Shown in pieces: positions 44,110 through 51,733 of a stretch of DNA of 64,000 nt. Under the pieces are notes generated by a model. The model saw nothing but the letters and a program-made list of their open reading frames with translations. It made no database searches and had not been told where the DNA came from. The position numbers and the translations under genes were made by a program. The stretch is from Pseudobacter sp. (lineage in GTDB: Bacteria; Bacteroidota; Bacteroidia; Chitinophagales; Chitinophagaceae), in assembly GCA_017849455.1 (NCBI GenBank), contig JAFIGX010000022.1:186001-250000 (forward strand), written 5' to 3'. How positions within the stretch are numbered: position 1 is the stretch's first letter; every line of letters begins with the position of its first letter.

Positions 44110-45582
44110 TTATTTTAATATAAAAGCTGGCACATAGCTCTGCCCCAGGTTCTCCATTATTTGAATTTCATTACAAATTGCGTTTAGCTGATGCCCGATA
44201 AAGCATGCCCCACTCATGGGGCCATAATAAAAAATGAGTAATTTTTCGGCTGTATGCGCTTTTACAAAATCCCTGACCTGCTGTTTGAATTGTTGCGCTA
44301 ATGCCACTACATCCCCACCATTTTTCAATGCATCAGGCCCCATATTACCTTCTGGTTTCAACAATAGTAAGGCGTCAGCAGCGCGATTAGTAGTAATGTA
44401 ATTTCGAACGTCTGCGGCCAGGTTACCAGTTACACTAAGCCCGACGGCTACGGTTTTGGTGTTTGAACCAAAAGACTCACCACCACTATTATCACTGACC
44501 AGTTTAAAGCCGGCGCTGGCCTCCTGATTGGTTCGCCAGATATTTTCATTTTGATTTACCTCAATCGTATAGCTACTAACGCCGGAAAAAACATGGCCAA
44601 AGGCAAACCAGGGACTAAGACGGGAAAAACCGCGTGCCCGGATTAATGTTGCGCCGGTTTCTGCATTCACTTTTTTCTGTGTGGCAATAATTTTTGGAAA
44701 CAAGTCCTTTTCATAGCCAAACGCCGGAAGCAATTCATGACCCTTTACAGCACCCTGTTCTGCGTAAAATTTACGCAGGTCGATGCTGTAGTCGGGCGGC
44801 AAATCGAAAGTATGTTTCTTTACGGTAGTAAGGTATACTGTGGCAGCTTTGGGGCCCGATGGCGGCTCAAATAATTTTTTTTCTTCAAGTACTTTTTCAA
44901 GAAGTGGTAAATCGATATCCTGCCGCTTTGCTTTCACCCAGTCCCTGACTATCTGACTTGCCACCGCCAGTGCATTTTCATCGTGCTTCAGGCCAACAAG
45001 TTCCATCCTCTCTGCAACCTGTCGCTTAAAATCTTCTGTGCAGTCTTTACCAACCAAAAAGCACATGGTTTTTAAAAATGCGAACAGTTCGTCAGAATTA
45101 ATTTTAAGCGATTCGCTCATGCGCTTAAATTGCGCCACCTGCTTAGCGGATCCTGTACTTAAATAGATCTCTTCAGGCAGCCTCATGTCTTCGTTGCTGA
45201 CTTTTGAAAGGATCTCATCTGTTGTGGCAATATTCCAATTAGTAACCAGGTGCAGTTTAGCCGCCAGGCCAGGGTTTTCGTCAAGATGCTTCCGGTAGGT
45301 TTTATAAAATTTTTCCAGTAGGCTGGAACCTTTACTGCTATCCAGTAGTAAATCGATGCTGTATTCATCCCGGTGATCTACATGATACTTTACCTGGTAA
45401 AAATCCGGCGGTGTACCCGTTTTGTAATACACAGTTACATCATCAACATGCATTGCATCACGGTCTTCGATACGTACTTTAACAACGCCACTATTTTTCT
45501 TTTTTAATGAAAGGACGTGAAACCAGCAGTATAAAAACTGGTAATCGTCGCCTTTTATTCTCGCAGAAGTTTGGTTCGCCAT
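44110..45582 (-). CDS. cap4: CBASS effector Cap4: DUF4297-type nuclease plus SAVED domain
   Basis: 490 residues. The N-terminal nuclease (about 1-220) has the PD-(D/E)xK-like pattern of DUF4297: GDDYQ opening, Glu39 in VKVRIEDRDAMH, Asp47/48 in VDDV and Gln63-x-Lys65 in YQVKYH. The C-terminal half has the strand-rich SAVED ligand-binding fold (HVFSGVSSYTIEV, VGLSVTGN, ADALLLLKPEG, KLLIFYYGPMSGACFIGHQL). Cap4 binds the cyclic oligonucleotide made by the CD-NTase and then degrades double-stranded DNA, killing the infected cell. The ATG directly follows the ATPase stop (TAAATG). Length and domain order match the family. Confidence 0.88.
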   Translation of the reverse strand: MANQTSARIKGDDYQFLYCWFHVLSLKKKNSGVVKVRIEDRDAMHVDDVTVYYKTGTPPDFYQVKYHVDHRDEYSIDLLLDSSKGSSLLEKFYKTYRKHLDENPGLAAKLHLVTNWNIATTDEILSKVSNEDMRLPEEIYLSTGSAKQVAQFKRMSESLKINSDELFAFLKTMCFLVGKDCTEDFKRQVAERMELVGLKHDENALAVASQIVRDWVKAKRQDIDLPLLEKVLEEKKLFEPPSGPKAATVYLTTVKKHTFDLPPDYSIDLRKFYAEQGAVKGHELLPAFGYEKDLFPKIIATQKKVNAETGATLIRARGFSRLSPWFAFGHVFSGVSSYTIEVNQNENIWRTNQEASAGFKLVSDNSGGESFGSNTKTVAVGLSVTGNLAADVRNYITTNRAADALLLLKPEGNMGPDALKNGGDVVALAQQFKQQVRDFVKAHTAEKLLIFYYGPMSGACFIGHQLNAICNEIQIMENLGQSYVPAFILK

Positions 45583-46500
45583 TTAGTTTTCTTTAAAAGG
45601 AGGAGTTGGTAACATTTGTTTTGTAAATGACAGTGCTTTGCCAAAATCTATAGGGTCATCTGGAAATGCTTCCAGCACTATTCCCGGTAGCAGGCGCTGC
45701 ATGATGTCTGAGTATGTAAACCCATAATCCCTGCCAGCGCTGGGGCCGGTTGCGTTTACCAGGTCTTGCAATTCCTTATCGTTTATTCCTGTCCCATCAA
45801 AGGCACCCGCCAAGATTTTCTTACGCTGCTCATCGCCAGGCCGGCTAAACTCGAAGATTGACGCTGCCCGTCGCCTTACAGCAGGATCAAGCGCAGATAG
45901 CCGGTTAGTACACATAACAATAATGACAGGCAACTTCGCCGTGGCGATCCTGTCTATACCCCTGATAAGTGCGTTTACACCAGCCTTGTCCTCGTGGTGC
46001 ATCTGGTTCAGTTCACGGGATTGTGCCAAAGCGTCCGCTTCATCTATCAACAGGATATAACCCGTGCCTGGTTTCTTAGAACCGGTCCCTGCCTTTCTTG
46101 CTTCAGTATAAACCTCCTGAAATGCGGCGGTAATAAGGTTGGTCATATCGCCTACCATCCCGTTACCACGACTTTTAAGGCTCAGCTGGTACAGTAACAT
46201 TGTCATTTTCTCATCCTTCGCCAATATATCCCCGAAAGTTTCTGCCAAGGTGCTTTTCCCGGTGCCGACATCGCCGGAAAAGATAAATAAGGGCGGTTTT
46301 TGTTTAAATATCTCAAGCAGCCGAAGTTTGCCTTTGTAATGCTGTTCACTCCATGTATCCAGCAAACCCGGATTGATCAGCAACCTGCCCTCTTTTATTA
46401 ACCATTGCTTTTCTTTGTCGAGCCCGACCAGCTGCTCATACCTGCGACGTTGGTCAGGATTCGGGAAAGATGTTATTTCATCAAATGTTTCGCTTGCCAT
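45583..46500 (-). CDS. cap6: TRIP13/Pch2-like AAA+ ATPase (Cap6)
   Basis: 305 residues from the ATG at 46500, one base after the HORMA stop codon. The AAA+ core has Walker A GDVGTGKST, Walker B ILLIDEADAL, sensor 1 in VIMCTNRLSALDP and the arginine-finger region AVRRRA. In type III CBASS the TRIP13-like ATPase opens (remodels) the closed HORMA protein and thereby turns off the CD-NTase. The position between HORMA and effector genes fits that role. An upstream in-frame TTG at 46509 lies in the HORMA gene and is less likely. Confidence 0.88.
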   Translation of the reverse strand: MASETFDEITSFPNPDQRRRYEQLVGLDKEKQWLIKEGRLLINPGLLDTWSEQHYKGKLRLLEIFKQKPPLFIFSGDVGTGKSTLAETFGDILAKDEKMTMLLYQLSLKSRGNGMVGDMTNLITAAFQEVYTEARKAGTGSKKPGTGYILLIDEADALAQSRELNQMHHEDKAGVNALIRGIDRIATAKLPVIIVMCTNRLSALDPAVRRRAASIFEFSRPGDEQRKKILAGAFDGTGINDKELQDLVNATGPSAGRDYGFTYSDIMQRLLPGIVLEAFPDDPIDFGKALSFTKQMLPTPPFKEN

Positions 46501-46501
46501 A

Positions 46502-46993
46502 TTAGCCAAGAATTTTTCTATTTAATTGCTGATTGCCAGCCGAATATGTTTTATCGTATGCACCCAGAAGTCCTGTCTGTGGATCGGGAGCTCCCGTCCA
46601 CTTTATGGGATTCAAATTATCGAACGTCTCACGTTCAGCAGGCGACAGAAGATCGTATTTCCTGGAAGGGCGTCGATGGGATGAAAATGTGGCGCCATTG
46701 ATGTTTTTGCCAGGCGCTATTCTACCCGGATTGTTATCAATAAACAAGCCTGTAACGGGATTAACTTCATATGATACAGCAATCACCCAGGTTCCACCGC
46801 TCTTGAAGCCATAATCGATGGACTGTAAATATCCGTTTTTCAAAAAGAGGGTCAACTCTTCCACCAGTTCCTGTATGTGGTCATCTTTGGGTTCACCATA
46901 GAACAATTGCATCTGTTTTAAATCGGCGGCGACTTTTGAAGCCAGATATTGGGCGTGGGTTATCGTAAAAGTAGATGTATAAGTATTCGACAT
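46502..46993 (-). CDS. cap7: Bacterial HORMA-domain protein (Cap7, HORMA_1 type)
   Basis: 163 residues matching the bacterial HORMA family 1 pattern: N-terminal FTITHAQYLASKVAADLKQM, a helical ELVEELTLFLKNGYL, the YGFKSGGTWVIAVSYEV strands, the DNNPGRIAPG turn and the C-terminal DKTYSAGNQQLNR seat-belt region. HORMA proteins sense phage peptides and activate the partner CD-NTase by binding it. The gene starts three bases after the CD-NTase stop. It is the only HORMA gene in the operon, so this resembles the single-HORMA type III CBASS arrangement. Confidence 0.85.
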   Translation of the reverse strand: MSNTYTSTFTITHAQYLASKVAADLKQMQLFYGEPKDDHIQELVEELTLFLKNGYLQSIDYGFKSGGTWVIAVSYEVNPVTGLFIDNNPGRIAPGKNINGATFSSHRRPSRKYDLLSPAERETFDNLNPIKWTGAPDPQTGLLGAYDKTYSAGNQQLNRKILG

Positions 46994-46996
46994 AGT

Positions 46997-47986
46997 TTAC
47001 AGATTGAAAGTTGGTCCAAAAATTCGTTTCCAGCAGTCAATCGCACGACCCTGGGTCGTAGCAAATTGAGACCCGGTAATTGCATCCAGTGCGTCCTTTG
47101 CGGCTTCCACAATCCGCTCCCTGTCAGCAACCGAGTATAGCGCAGCCACATTATTTTCCGGGTTTACAGGGTCGAATATTTCAATAGCAGCACCCGTAGC
47201 AGCCGGCAACTTTTCCCGGCCATAGTTGTCGATAAAGCTGATCCGCTCTTTCAGACCGGTATTGATGATATACACGAAGAACGCTTCGAGCGCTTTAATA
47301 TAATCAGTAAAATCAACGCCGGTATCACACAGGTGGGCACATACCATCTCTGCCATAAAGGACTTGAAACGGAAATCCCCTTTGCTGGTATTTTCGTGCT
47401 GCCGTTTCTGTTCCTTAATCCACCATTTCACCAGGCGTATTACCTGCCGGAAATGATGCGGCCATTTTTCTTTACGTTTTCGGATAAATTTCAGATGCAG
47501 TGGGATACTGGTTAATACTCGTTTTCCTGTATCCTTATTGATAAGATAGCCACGGTCATCATCACCGCCATCATATATTACAGGGGATACATCAACGCTC
47601 AGTTGCGTACCACTGAAAGTGATAGTTGCACAGTGCGTGCCCGGCTGAACTTGTTCGGGTTTAACACCTTTACTTTTATATGCTTCCCGGAGTCTTTCTA
47701 CGAGCCAGTTAATAAGTTCAGCCTCACTTGGGTTGTTGGCTGTCTTACGGATATAGACGGCAACGTCCATATCATTCAAATCTTTGAGGGCGGTGGCTTT
47801 GGCAACACTCCCCGACCCGAGCATTTTTATAAGGTCATAATGCGGATGCTCTGTGATGTAGATTGCCAGGTTATCTTTAAGCCGATTAACCTGGGCGCGG
47901 TAATCAGTCAAATCCTCCCGCCGGATGTTCACTTTTTCTTCGGCATAGGACGCTATATCCCCGTGGGATACAAATGATTGGGCCAT
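46997..47986 (-). CDS. CBASS cyclic-oligonucleotide synthase (CD-NTase)
   Basis: 329 residues with the cGAS/DncV-like nucleotidyltransferase signature: GSGS (57-60), Asp72 and Asp74 in NDMDVAVYI and the third carboxylate Asp132 in LSVDVSP, followed by the helical OAS-type C-terminal region (RQVIRLVKWWIKEQK, GDFRFKSFMAEMVCAHL). It makes a cyclic di- or trinucleotide upon phage infection, which activates Cap4. With HORMA and TRIP13-like partners it is most likely of clade C or D; the product cannot be predicted from the sequence alone. It is the first gene of the operon, with 420 bases of non-coding DNA upstream. Confidence 0.87.
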   Translation of the reverse strand: MAQSFVSHGDIASYAEEKVNIRREDLTDYRAQVNRLKDNLAIYITEHPHYDLIKMLGSGSVAKATALKDLNDMDVAVYIRKTANNPSEAELINWLVERLREAYKSKGVKPEQVQPGTHCATITFSGTQLSVDVSPVIYDGGDDDRGYLINKDTGKRVLTSIPLHLKFIRKRKEKWPHHFRQVIRLVKWWIKEQKRQHENTSKGDFRFKSFMAEMVCAHLCDTGVDFTDYIKALEAFFVYIINTGLKERISFIDNYGREKLPAATGAAIEIFDPVNPENNVAALYSVADRERIVEAAKDALDAITGSQFATTQGRAIDCWKRIFGPTFNL

Positions 47987-48408
47987 TGGCTGTGATTGTT
48001 TTTGAGGTTAAAAATTAGTTCTGGTGTTGCAACCAACAGCCTGGAGTAGAGAAAAAACAATAACGGGTGTGTATCGAATACAAAATGTCCGTATGTTTGC
48101 GGCGACTAAACCATCTCTCCCAAGAGATTGATAAACAACGGTGCCCTGCAAAGGCACCGTTTAGCTTCGCATATAGTATGCCATCTGAGAAAAACTTGCA
48201 CATGGCAGTCACCGGTTACCGAAACACTAAATTTGGCTGAAACGCGGTCCAGTACTGCATTATAACGGTCAAAACATACACATTCACAGGTTGTCCACAT
48301 GATCCTACGTGTTTGAAACTGACATATATGACCGGAAAATTGACAGGGGAAATTGAAAAATGGCAGTCTGTCTGTCTATTCAGCTGACACAATAAGCTAT
48401 AATTTTAC
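47987..48408. other. Non-coding leader region of the CBASS operon
   Basis: 422 bases between the HTH gene and the CD-NTase gene. They hold the hairpin at 48137-48161 and short frames without family resemblance. No clear -33/-7 promoter pair was found by eye, although the operon promoter should be here. Confidence 0.5.
48137..48161. other. Perfect hairpin upstream of the CBASS operon
   Basis: AACGGTGCC (48137-48145) pairs perfectly with GGCACCGTT (48153-48161) around the loop CTGCAAA. No T-run follows on either strand, so it is not a plain intrinsic terminator. It lies about 150 bases before the CD-NTase start codon and could be an operator or an RNA structure in the leader. Confidence 0.5.
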
Positions 48409-48789
48409 TTACCAATTTCCATACTTCTTAACTAAATACTCCATCACCGCCTTCTTATTAAACAATAACCGCCTGCCTATCTTCAACTTCGGAAATTCAG
48501 GGTCTTTAATCAAGTTAAATATTGTCCTTTCCGACATACTGGTAACAAAGGCAAGCATCTTGATATCGATAAGTTCCTGTTCCGAGTAAGATACTAGAGA
48601 TTGGTGATCAACGTGATTGGTTATTGCCTTGGCTTCGACATTCCGGTTTGAAATTTTATTCATTCTTTCCCGCACTTTGTAATTCCGTTGGCCACATTGT
48701 AATGAACAAAACTTTGTCGTCGTTTTCTTCGCTATGAATGTTACTCCACAATGCTGGCAAACCCGTTTTAATTCAAGATTACTGCTCAT
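48409..48789 (-). CDS. Excisionase-like helix-turn-helix protein with zinc-finger N-terminus
   Basis: 126 residues from the ATG at 48789 ([15 protein letters not shown]). The N-terminus has a four-cysteine zinc-binding pattern (CQHCG...FCSLQC, about residues 11-33). The C-terminus is a MerR/excisionase-type [21 protein letters not shown], then [18 protein letters not shown]. In Bacteroidota, proteins of this form are typically encoded beside tyrosine recombinases in integrative elements. Here it lies next to the mnmE attachment site, but no integrase gene is in the window. It may bind the GGTACAA repeats to direct excision. Confidence 0.78.
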   Translation of the reverse strand: MSSNLELKRVCQHCGVTFIAKKTTTKFCSLQCGQRNYKVRERMNKISNRNVEAKAITNHVDHQSLVSYSEQELIDIKMLAFVTSMSERTIFNLIKDPEFPKLKIGRRLLFNKKAVMEYLVKKYGNW

Positions 48790-48895
48790 TACAAAAGTTA
48801 GATTAAAAGACGTATGCCCATAACTGAATATTGGCGTAGTGAACTGCACTGAACTAAATAAAACTGCAATTATTTCACCTAAAAATGCCGATTTA

Positions 48896-49109
48896 TTGTA
48901 CCTCCGCTATTTTATGCAAAAAGGTACAATTGAGGACCAATAGAGGTACAAAACAGGCCAAAATGCACGCTAGTAAATCATGTTTTGAAAAAATAAGTAA
49001 ATTGTAAAATATTGACTCTAAATGATAAAAATATGTATATAATTAATAATTTAGACTCCAGAATTTACATACTATTGATAAGCAATTACTTAAAAAGGCG
49101 GAGGTACAA
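48896..49109. repeat. Cluster of GGTACAA repeats, candidate recombinase arm sites
   Basis: Four copies: TTGTACCTCC (48896-48905, inverted), AAGGTACAA (48921-48929), GAGGTACAA (48943-48951) and GAGGTACAA (49101-49109). The same motif is in the 98-bp repeats at the left end (32465-32473, 35144-35152). The rest of the 330-base gap between the HTH gene and mnmE is very AT-rich with no gene. Confidence 0.65.
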
Positions 49110-49180
49110 AAACAACTAAGGCAGAATAAAATAAGCTATAAATCACAGTATTACAGTAACTAATATATTGTTATTTTCTA

Positions 49181-50566
49181 TTATTTCCCTATACAAAACT
49201 TACTAAATATATACCCCAACTGATCCTCATTCGTTATCTCCCCCGTTATCTCTCCCAAATAATGCAAACACCTCCTTATATCAAGCGCCAATAAATCGCC
49301 TGGGATCTTTTCAGCCAAACCCTTATGTATATCCGCTAATGAAGCATTCACCTGATGCAATGCCTGGTAGTGCCTGGCATTGGTTACGACAGTGCTTTCA
49401 GTTTGCACCAGCCCATGCATCACACTATCCACCAGCTTTTCTTTCAACAGATCAACCTTCCAACCTGTTTTGGCAGCGATGAAGATCAGGTGATCAAACC
49501 CCTGATATCGTTCCTGCAATGCCGCTTCACGTTGCACATCAGCCTTATTGCCCACCAACAGGTATTGAAGACTCTGCACACGCAAGTCATTACTTATTTT
49601 CATGAGTTCGGGTACTGTTATATCGTTCACATCGAACAGATAGATCACCACATCGGCCTGGCGCATTTTCTCCAGGCTTTTTTCTACACCGATACTTTCG
49701 ATGATATCGCTGGTATGTTCGCGGATACCCGCGGTATCGATTAGCCGGAAAAGAATGCCGTCGATGTTCAGGGTTTCTTCGATGGTGTCGCGGGTGGTGC
49801 CGGCAATATCGCTCACGATGGCACGGTTCTCATTGAGGAGGGTATTGAGCAGGGTAGATTTACCGGCATTGGGTTTACCGATGATCGCTACCTGTACACC
49901 ATTCTTGATCACATTGCCCAACTGGAAGGATTGCAATAAGTGGCGTACCGTATCACTGGCTTCATTGATCAGTTGATAGAACTGTGTGCGGTCTGCAAAT
50001 TCCACGTCTTCCTGGGAGAAGTCCAGTTCCAGTTCGATCAGTGCAGAGAATTGCAGGAGCCGCTCACGAAGGAGTTTAAGCACATCGGAGAAGCCGCCAC
50101 GGATATTATGCAGGGCGGCTTTACGGGATGCTTCGGTATTGCTGGCGATAAGATCGGCCACGGCCTCTGCCTGTGTCAGGTCGAGCTTGCCATGAAGGAA
50201 GGCACGTTGGGTGAATTCGCCCGGTTTGGCCAGCCTGGAGCCTTTATTGGTGCAGGCCTGGATCACCTGTTGTTGTACGTAGGGGGAGCCATGGCAGGAT
50301 ATCTCCACCACATCTTCACCTGTGTAGGATCGGGGGCCTCTGAAAAGGGAGATGACCACTTCATCCAATACCATATCGTTCTCTTTGAGGAAGCCTACAT
50401 GCAGGGTATGGGAAGGCTGCTGAAGCAGATCTTTCGAAGGAAAAAGCGCATTGGCAATAGCAAATGCCTGGGTGCCGCTCAGTCGCACCACACCGATAGC
50501 ACCAATCCCGGCCGGTGTGGCCAGCGCCACGATCGTATCGTCCCATCCTGTCAGTTTTCCCAGCAT
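49181..50566 (-). CDS. mnmE: tRNA uridine-5-carboxymethylaminomethyl GTPase MnmE
   Basis: 461 residues. The N-terminal tetrahydrofolate-binding domain begins MLGKLTGWDDTIVALATPAG; the central G domain has GKPNAGKST, DTAG and NKAD; the C-terminus ends FCIGK with the essential cysteine. With MnmG it adds the carboxymethylaminomethyl group to wobble U34 of certain tRNAs. A longer frame to 50620 lacks homology, so the ATG at 50566 is the start. The last codons and stop are the right copy of the island repeat, meaning the island restores the reading frame. The gene stands alone. Confidence 0.96.
   Translation of the reverse strand: MLGKLTGWDDTIVALATPAGIGAIGVVRLSGTQAFAIANALFPSKDLLQQPSHTLHVGFLKENDMVLDEVVISLFRGPRSYTGEDVVEISCHGSPYVQQQVIQACTNKGSRLAKPGEFTQRAFLHGKLDLTQAEAVADLIASNTEASRKAALHNIRGGFSDVLKLLRERLLQFSALIELELDFSQEDVEFADRTQFYQLINEASDTVRHLLQSFQLGNVIKNGVQVAIIGKPNAGKSTLLNTLLNENRAIVSDIAGTTRDTIEETLNIDGILFRLIDTAGIREHTSDIIESIGVEKSLEKMRQADVVIYLFDVNDITVPELMKISNDLRVQSLQYLLVGNKADVQREAALQERYQGFDHLIFIAAKTGWKVDLLKEKLVDSVMHGLVQTESTVVTNARHYQALHQVNASLADIHKGLAEKIPGDLLALDIRRCLHYLGEITGEITNEDQLGYIFSKFCIGK
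49183..49195 (+). repeat. Right attachment-site-like repeat at the mnmE 3' end (attR)
   Basis: ATTTCCCTATACA, read on the minus strand as the last codons (Cys-Ile-Gly-Lys) and first stop bases of mnmE; identical to 32412-32424. Confidence 0.6.
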
Positions 50567-50681
50567 ACAATACCTTTTTATGAATGAAAGCCCGTTCCGG
50601 GCGGAGCAAAAATAAAACATCCTCCCCGGTTTTATTCCCTGGAAGGATGAAGGAACTACTATTCACATGGCTATACCACTG

Positions 50682-51512
50682 CTAATCGAGCAGCTTGAAT
50701 ACAATAGGCTGACGTTTATAGGATTTTACTTTCCGGTGGTTTTGAATGGCAGGGTCCCATTTACCGCTTTTTTGGATCACCCTGACTGCCGCATCTTTCA
50801 ACTCGTCAGGTCCGCTGATGGCTTCTACGTTGCTCACATAGCCCACCGTGTCTACAATGAACTGGATCACCACAGTACCCTGGATCACGTTATCGATGGC
50901 CTCCTGGGGGTAATTATTGCTCAGATTCTTGTTGAGGAACCGCTGCCAGGCAGGGGTGCCGCCGGGATACATAGCTTCGATCTCCACCGGCAGAAACCTG
51001 TCGCCCCATTCATCCAGCTTTTTGGGCGGAGCTTCCACAATTCCTTTGCCGGCAGCATCATCTACCGGAGGGGGTGTCAGGCCGATGTCCTTGTCGCCCT
51101 TTATATTGGCGGTACCGATCTTTACGTCTTCCAGTTCTTTTATTTCCGGTGGACGTTCATCTTCCGGCACCTCTTGGGCAATTATGGGTTTGGTGAATAT
51201 TTTTGTCTCCAATTGTTTGGGAGGATCGAGCTGCTTGGGGGGAGGCGGGGGTAATACTTCTTCTTTGGGGGGCTTGACATTCTCCAGTTTGGTGTCAGGC
51301 GGCAGGACGACCGTTGTGGCATTGTATTCTTTTTTGTTTTTGGCCAGGAGATACCCGGCTATCAGCAATAAAACAAGAGAGAGCATAACAGTAATGGCTA
51401 TCGTAAGCCTTCGCCGGTAGGTCTTTCGAAGCTCATAAGCACCGTATGATTTATTCTTTCCCTCGAAGATGATGTCGAGGATATCGGCAGTGAGGATGGT
51501 AGAGATTTCCAT
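50682..51512 (-). CDS. tonB: Energy transducer TonB
   Basis: 276 residues from the ATG at 51512 (MEISTILTADILDIIFEGKN). An N-terminal cytoplasmic part precedes the membrane helix (LTIAITVMLSLVLLLIAGYL), followed by a proline-rich periplasmic stretch (PPKEEVLPPPPPKQLDPPK) and a TonB_C domain (FLNKNLSNNYPQEAIDNVIQ, GTVVIQFIVDTVGYVSNVEA, GKWDPAIQNHRKV). It transmits proton-motive energy to outer-membrane transporters such as SusC. A terminator at 51678-51710 separates it from the closely related upstream tonB gene, so it is probably transcribed from its own promoter. Confidence 0.9.
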   Translation of the reverse strand: MEISTILTADILDIIFEGKNKSYGAYELRKTYRRRLTIAITVMLSLVLLLIAGYLLAKNKKEYNATTVVLPPDTKLENVKPPKEEVLPPPPPKQLDPPKQLETKIFTKPIIAQEVPEDERPPEIKELEDVKIGTANIKGDKDIGLTPPPVDDAAGKGIVEAPPKKLDEWGDRFLPVEIEAMYPGGTPAWQRFLNKNLSNNYPQEAIDNVIQGTVVIQFIVDTVGYVSNVEAISGPDELKDAAVRVIQKSGKWDPAIQNHRKVKSYKRQPIVFKLLD

Positions 51513-51677
51513 GGCTATACGTTTGCTAATGAGATGCAAACGGAAGCGGTTTCCACAATGTAGCAGTACCTTGTCGATACAGGTTTCAATCCAAAAAAAT
51601 ATAACGTAAATATATAATCGAAATATAATTGAACTACCATCCCCTAAGGTCAATTGATTCCCCATTCATATAACCAC

Positions 51678-51710
51678 AAAAAAAATCCTTCCGCTTGTGC
51701 GGAAGGATTT
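51678..51710 (-). terminator. Rho-independent terminator after the ExbBD-TonB operon
   Basis: Perfect 11-bp stem AAATCCTTCCG (51683-51693) with CGGAAGGATTT (51700-51710), followed on the minus strand by a T8 run. It lies 23 bases after the stop codon of the TonB gene at 51734. Confidence 0.9.
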
Positions 51711-51733
51711 GAATACATTTCTATCTGTTGGAA

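Larger units (their letters stand above)
32412..49195. mobile_element. Defence island inserted at the 3' end of mnmE
   Basis: The segment is bounded by a 13-bp direct repeat, ATTTCCCTATACA, at 32412-32424 and 49183-49195. The right copy is the last codons and stop of mnmE, and matching continues imperfectly beyond (17 of 19 bases). Inside both ends lie GGTACAA repeats of the kind that recombinases bind as arm sites. The cargo is lower in GC than the flanks and is almost entirely anti-phage genes. An excisionase-like HTH gene lies next to mnmE. The 3' end of mnmE/trmE is a known target of islands such as SGI1. No integrase gene is present in the window, so the element may be defective or mobilised in trans. 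Confidence 0.65.

Noticed and set aside
48015-48300. Short minus-strand frames in the CBASS leader
   Set aside because: No recognisable features, overlapping each other in different frames around the hairpin; more likely non-coding.
49940-50587. 215-codon plus-strand frame opposite mnmE
   Set aside because: Antisense shadow of a highly conserved gene; composition fits a mirrored frame.
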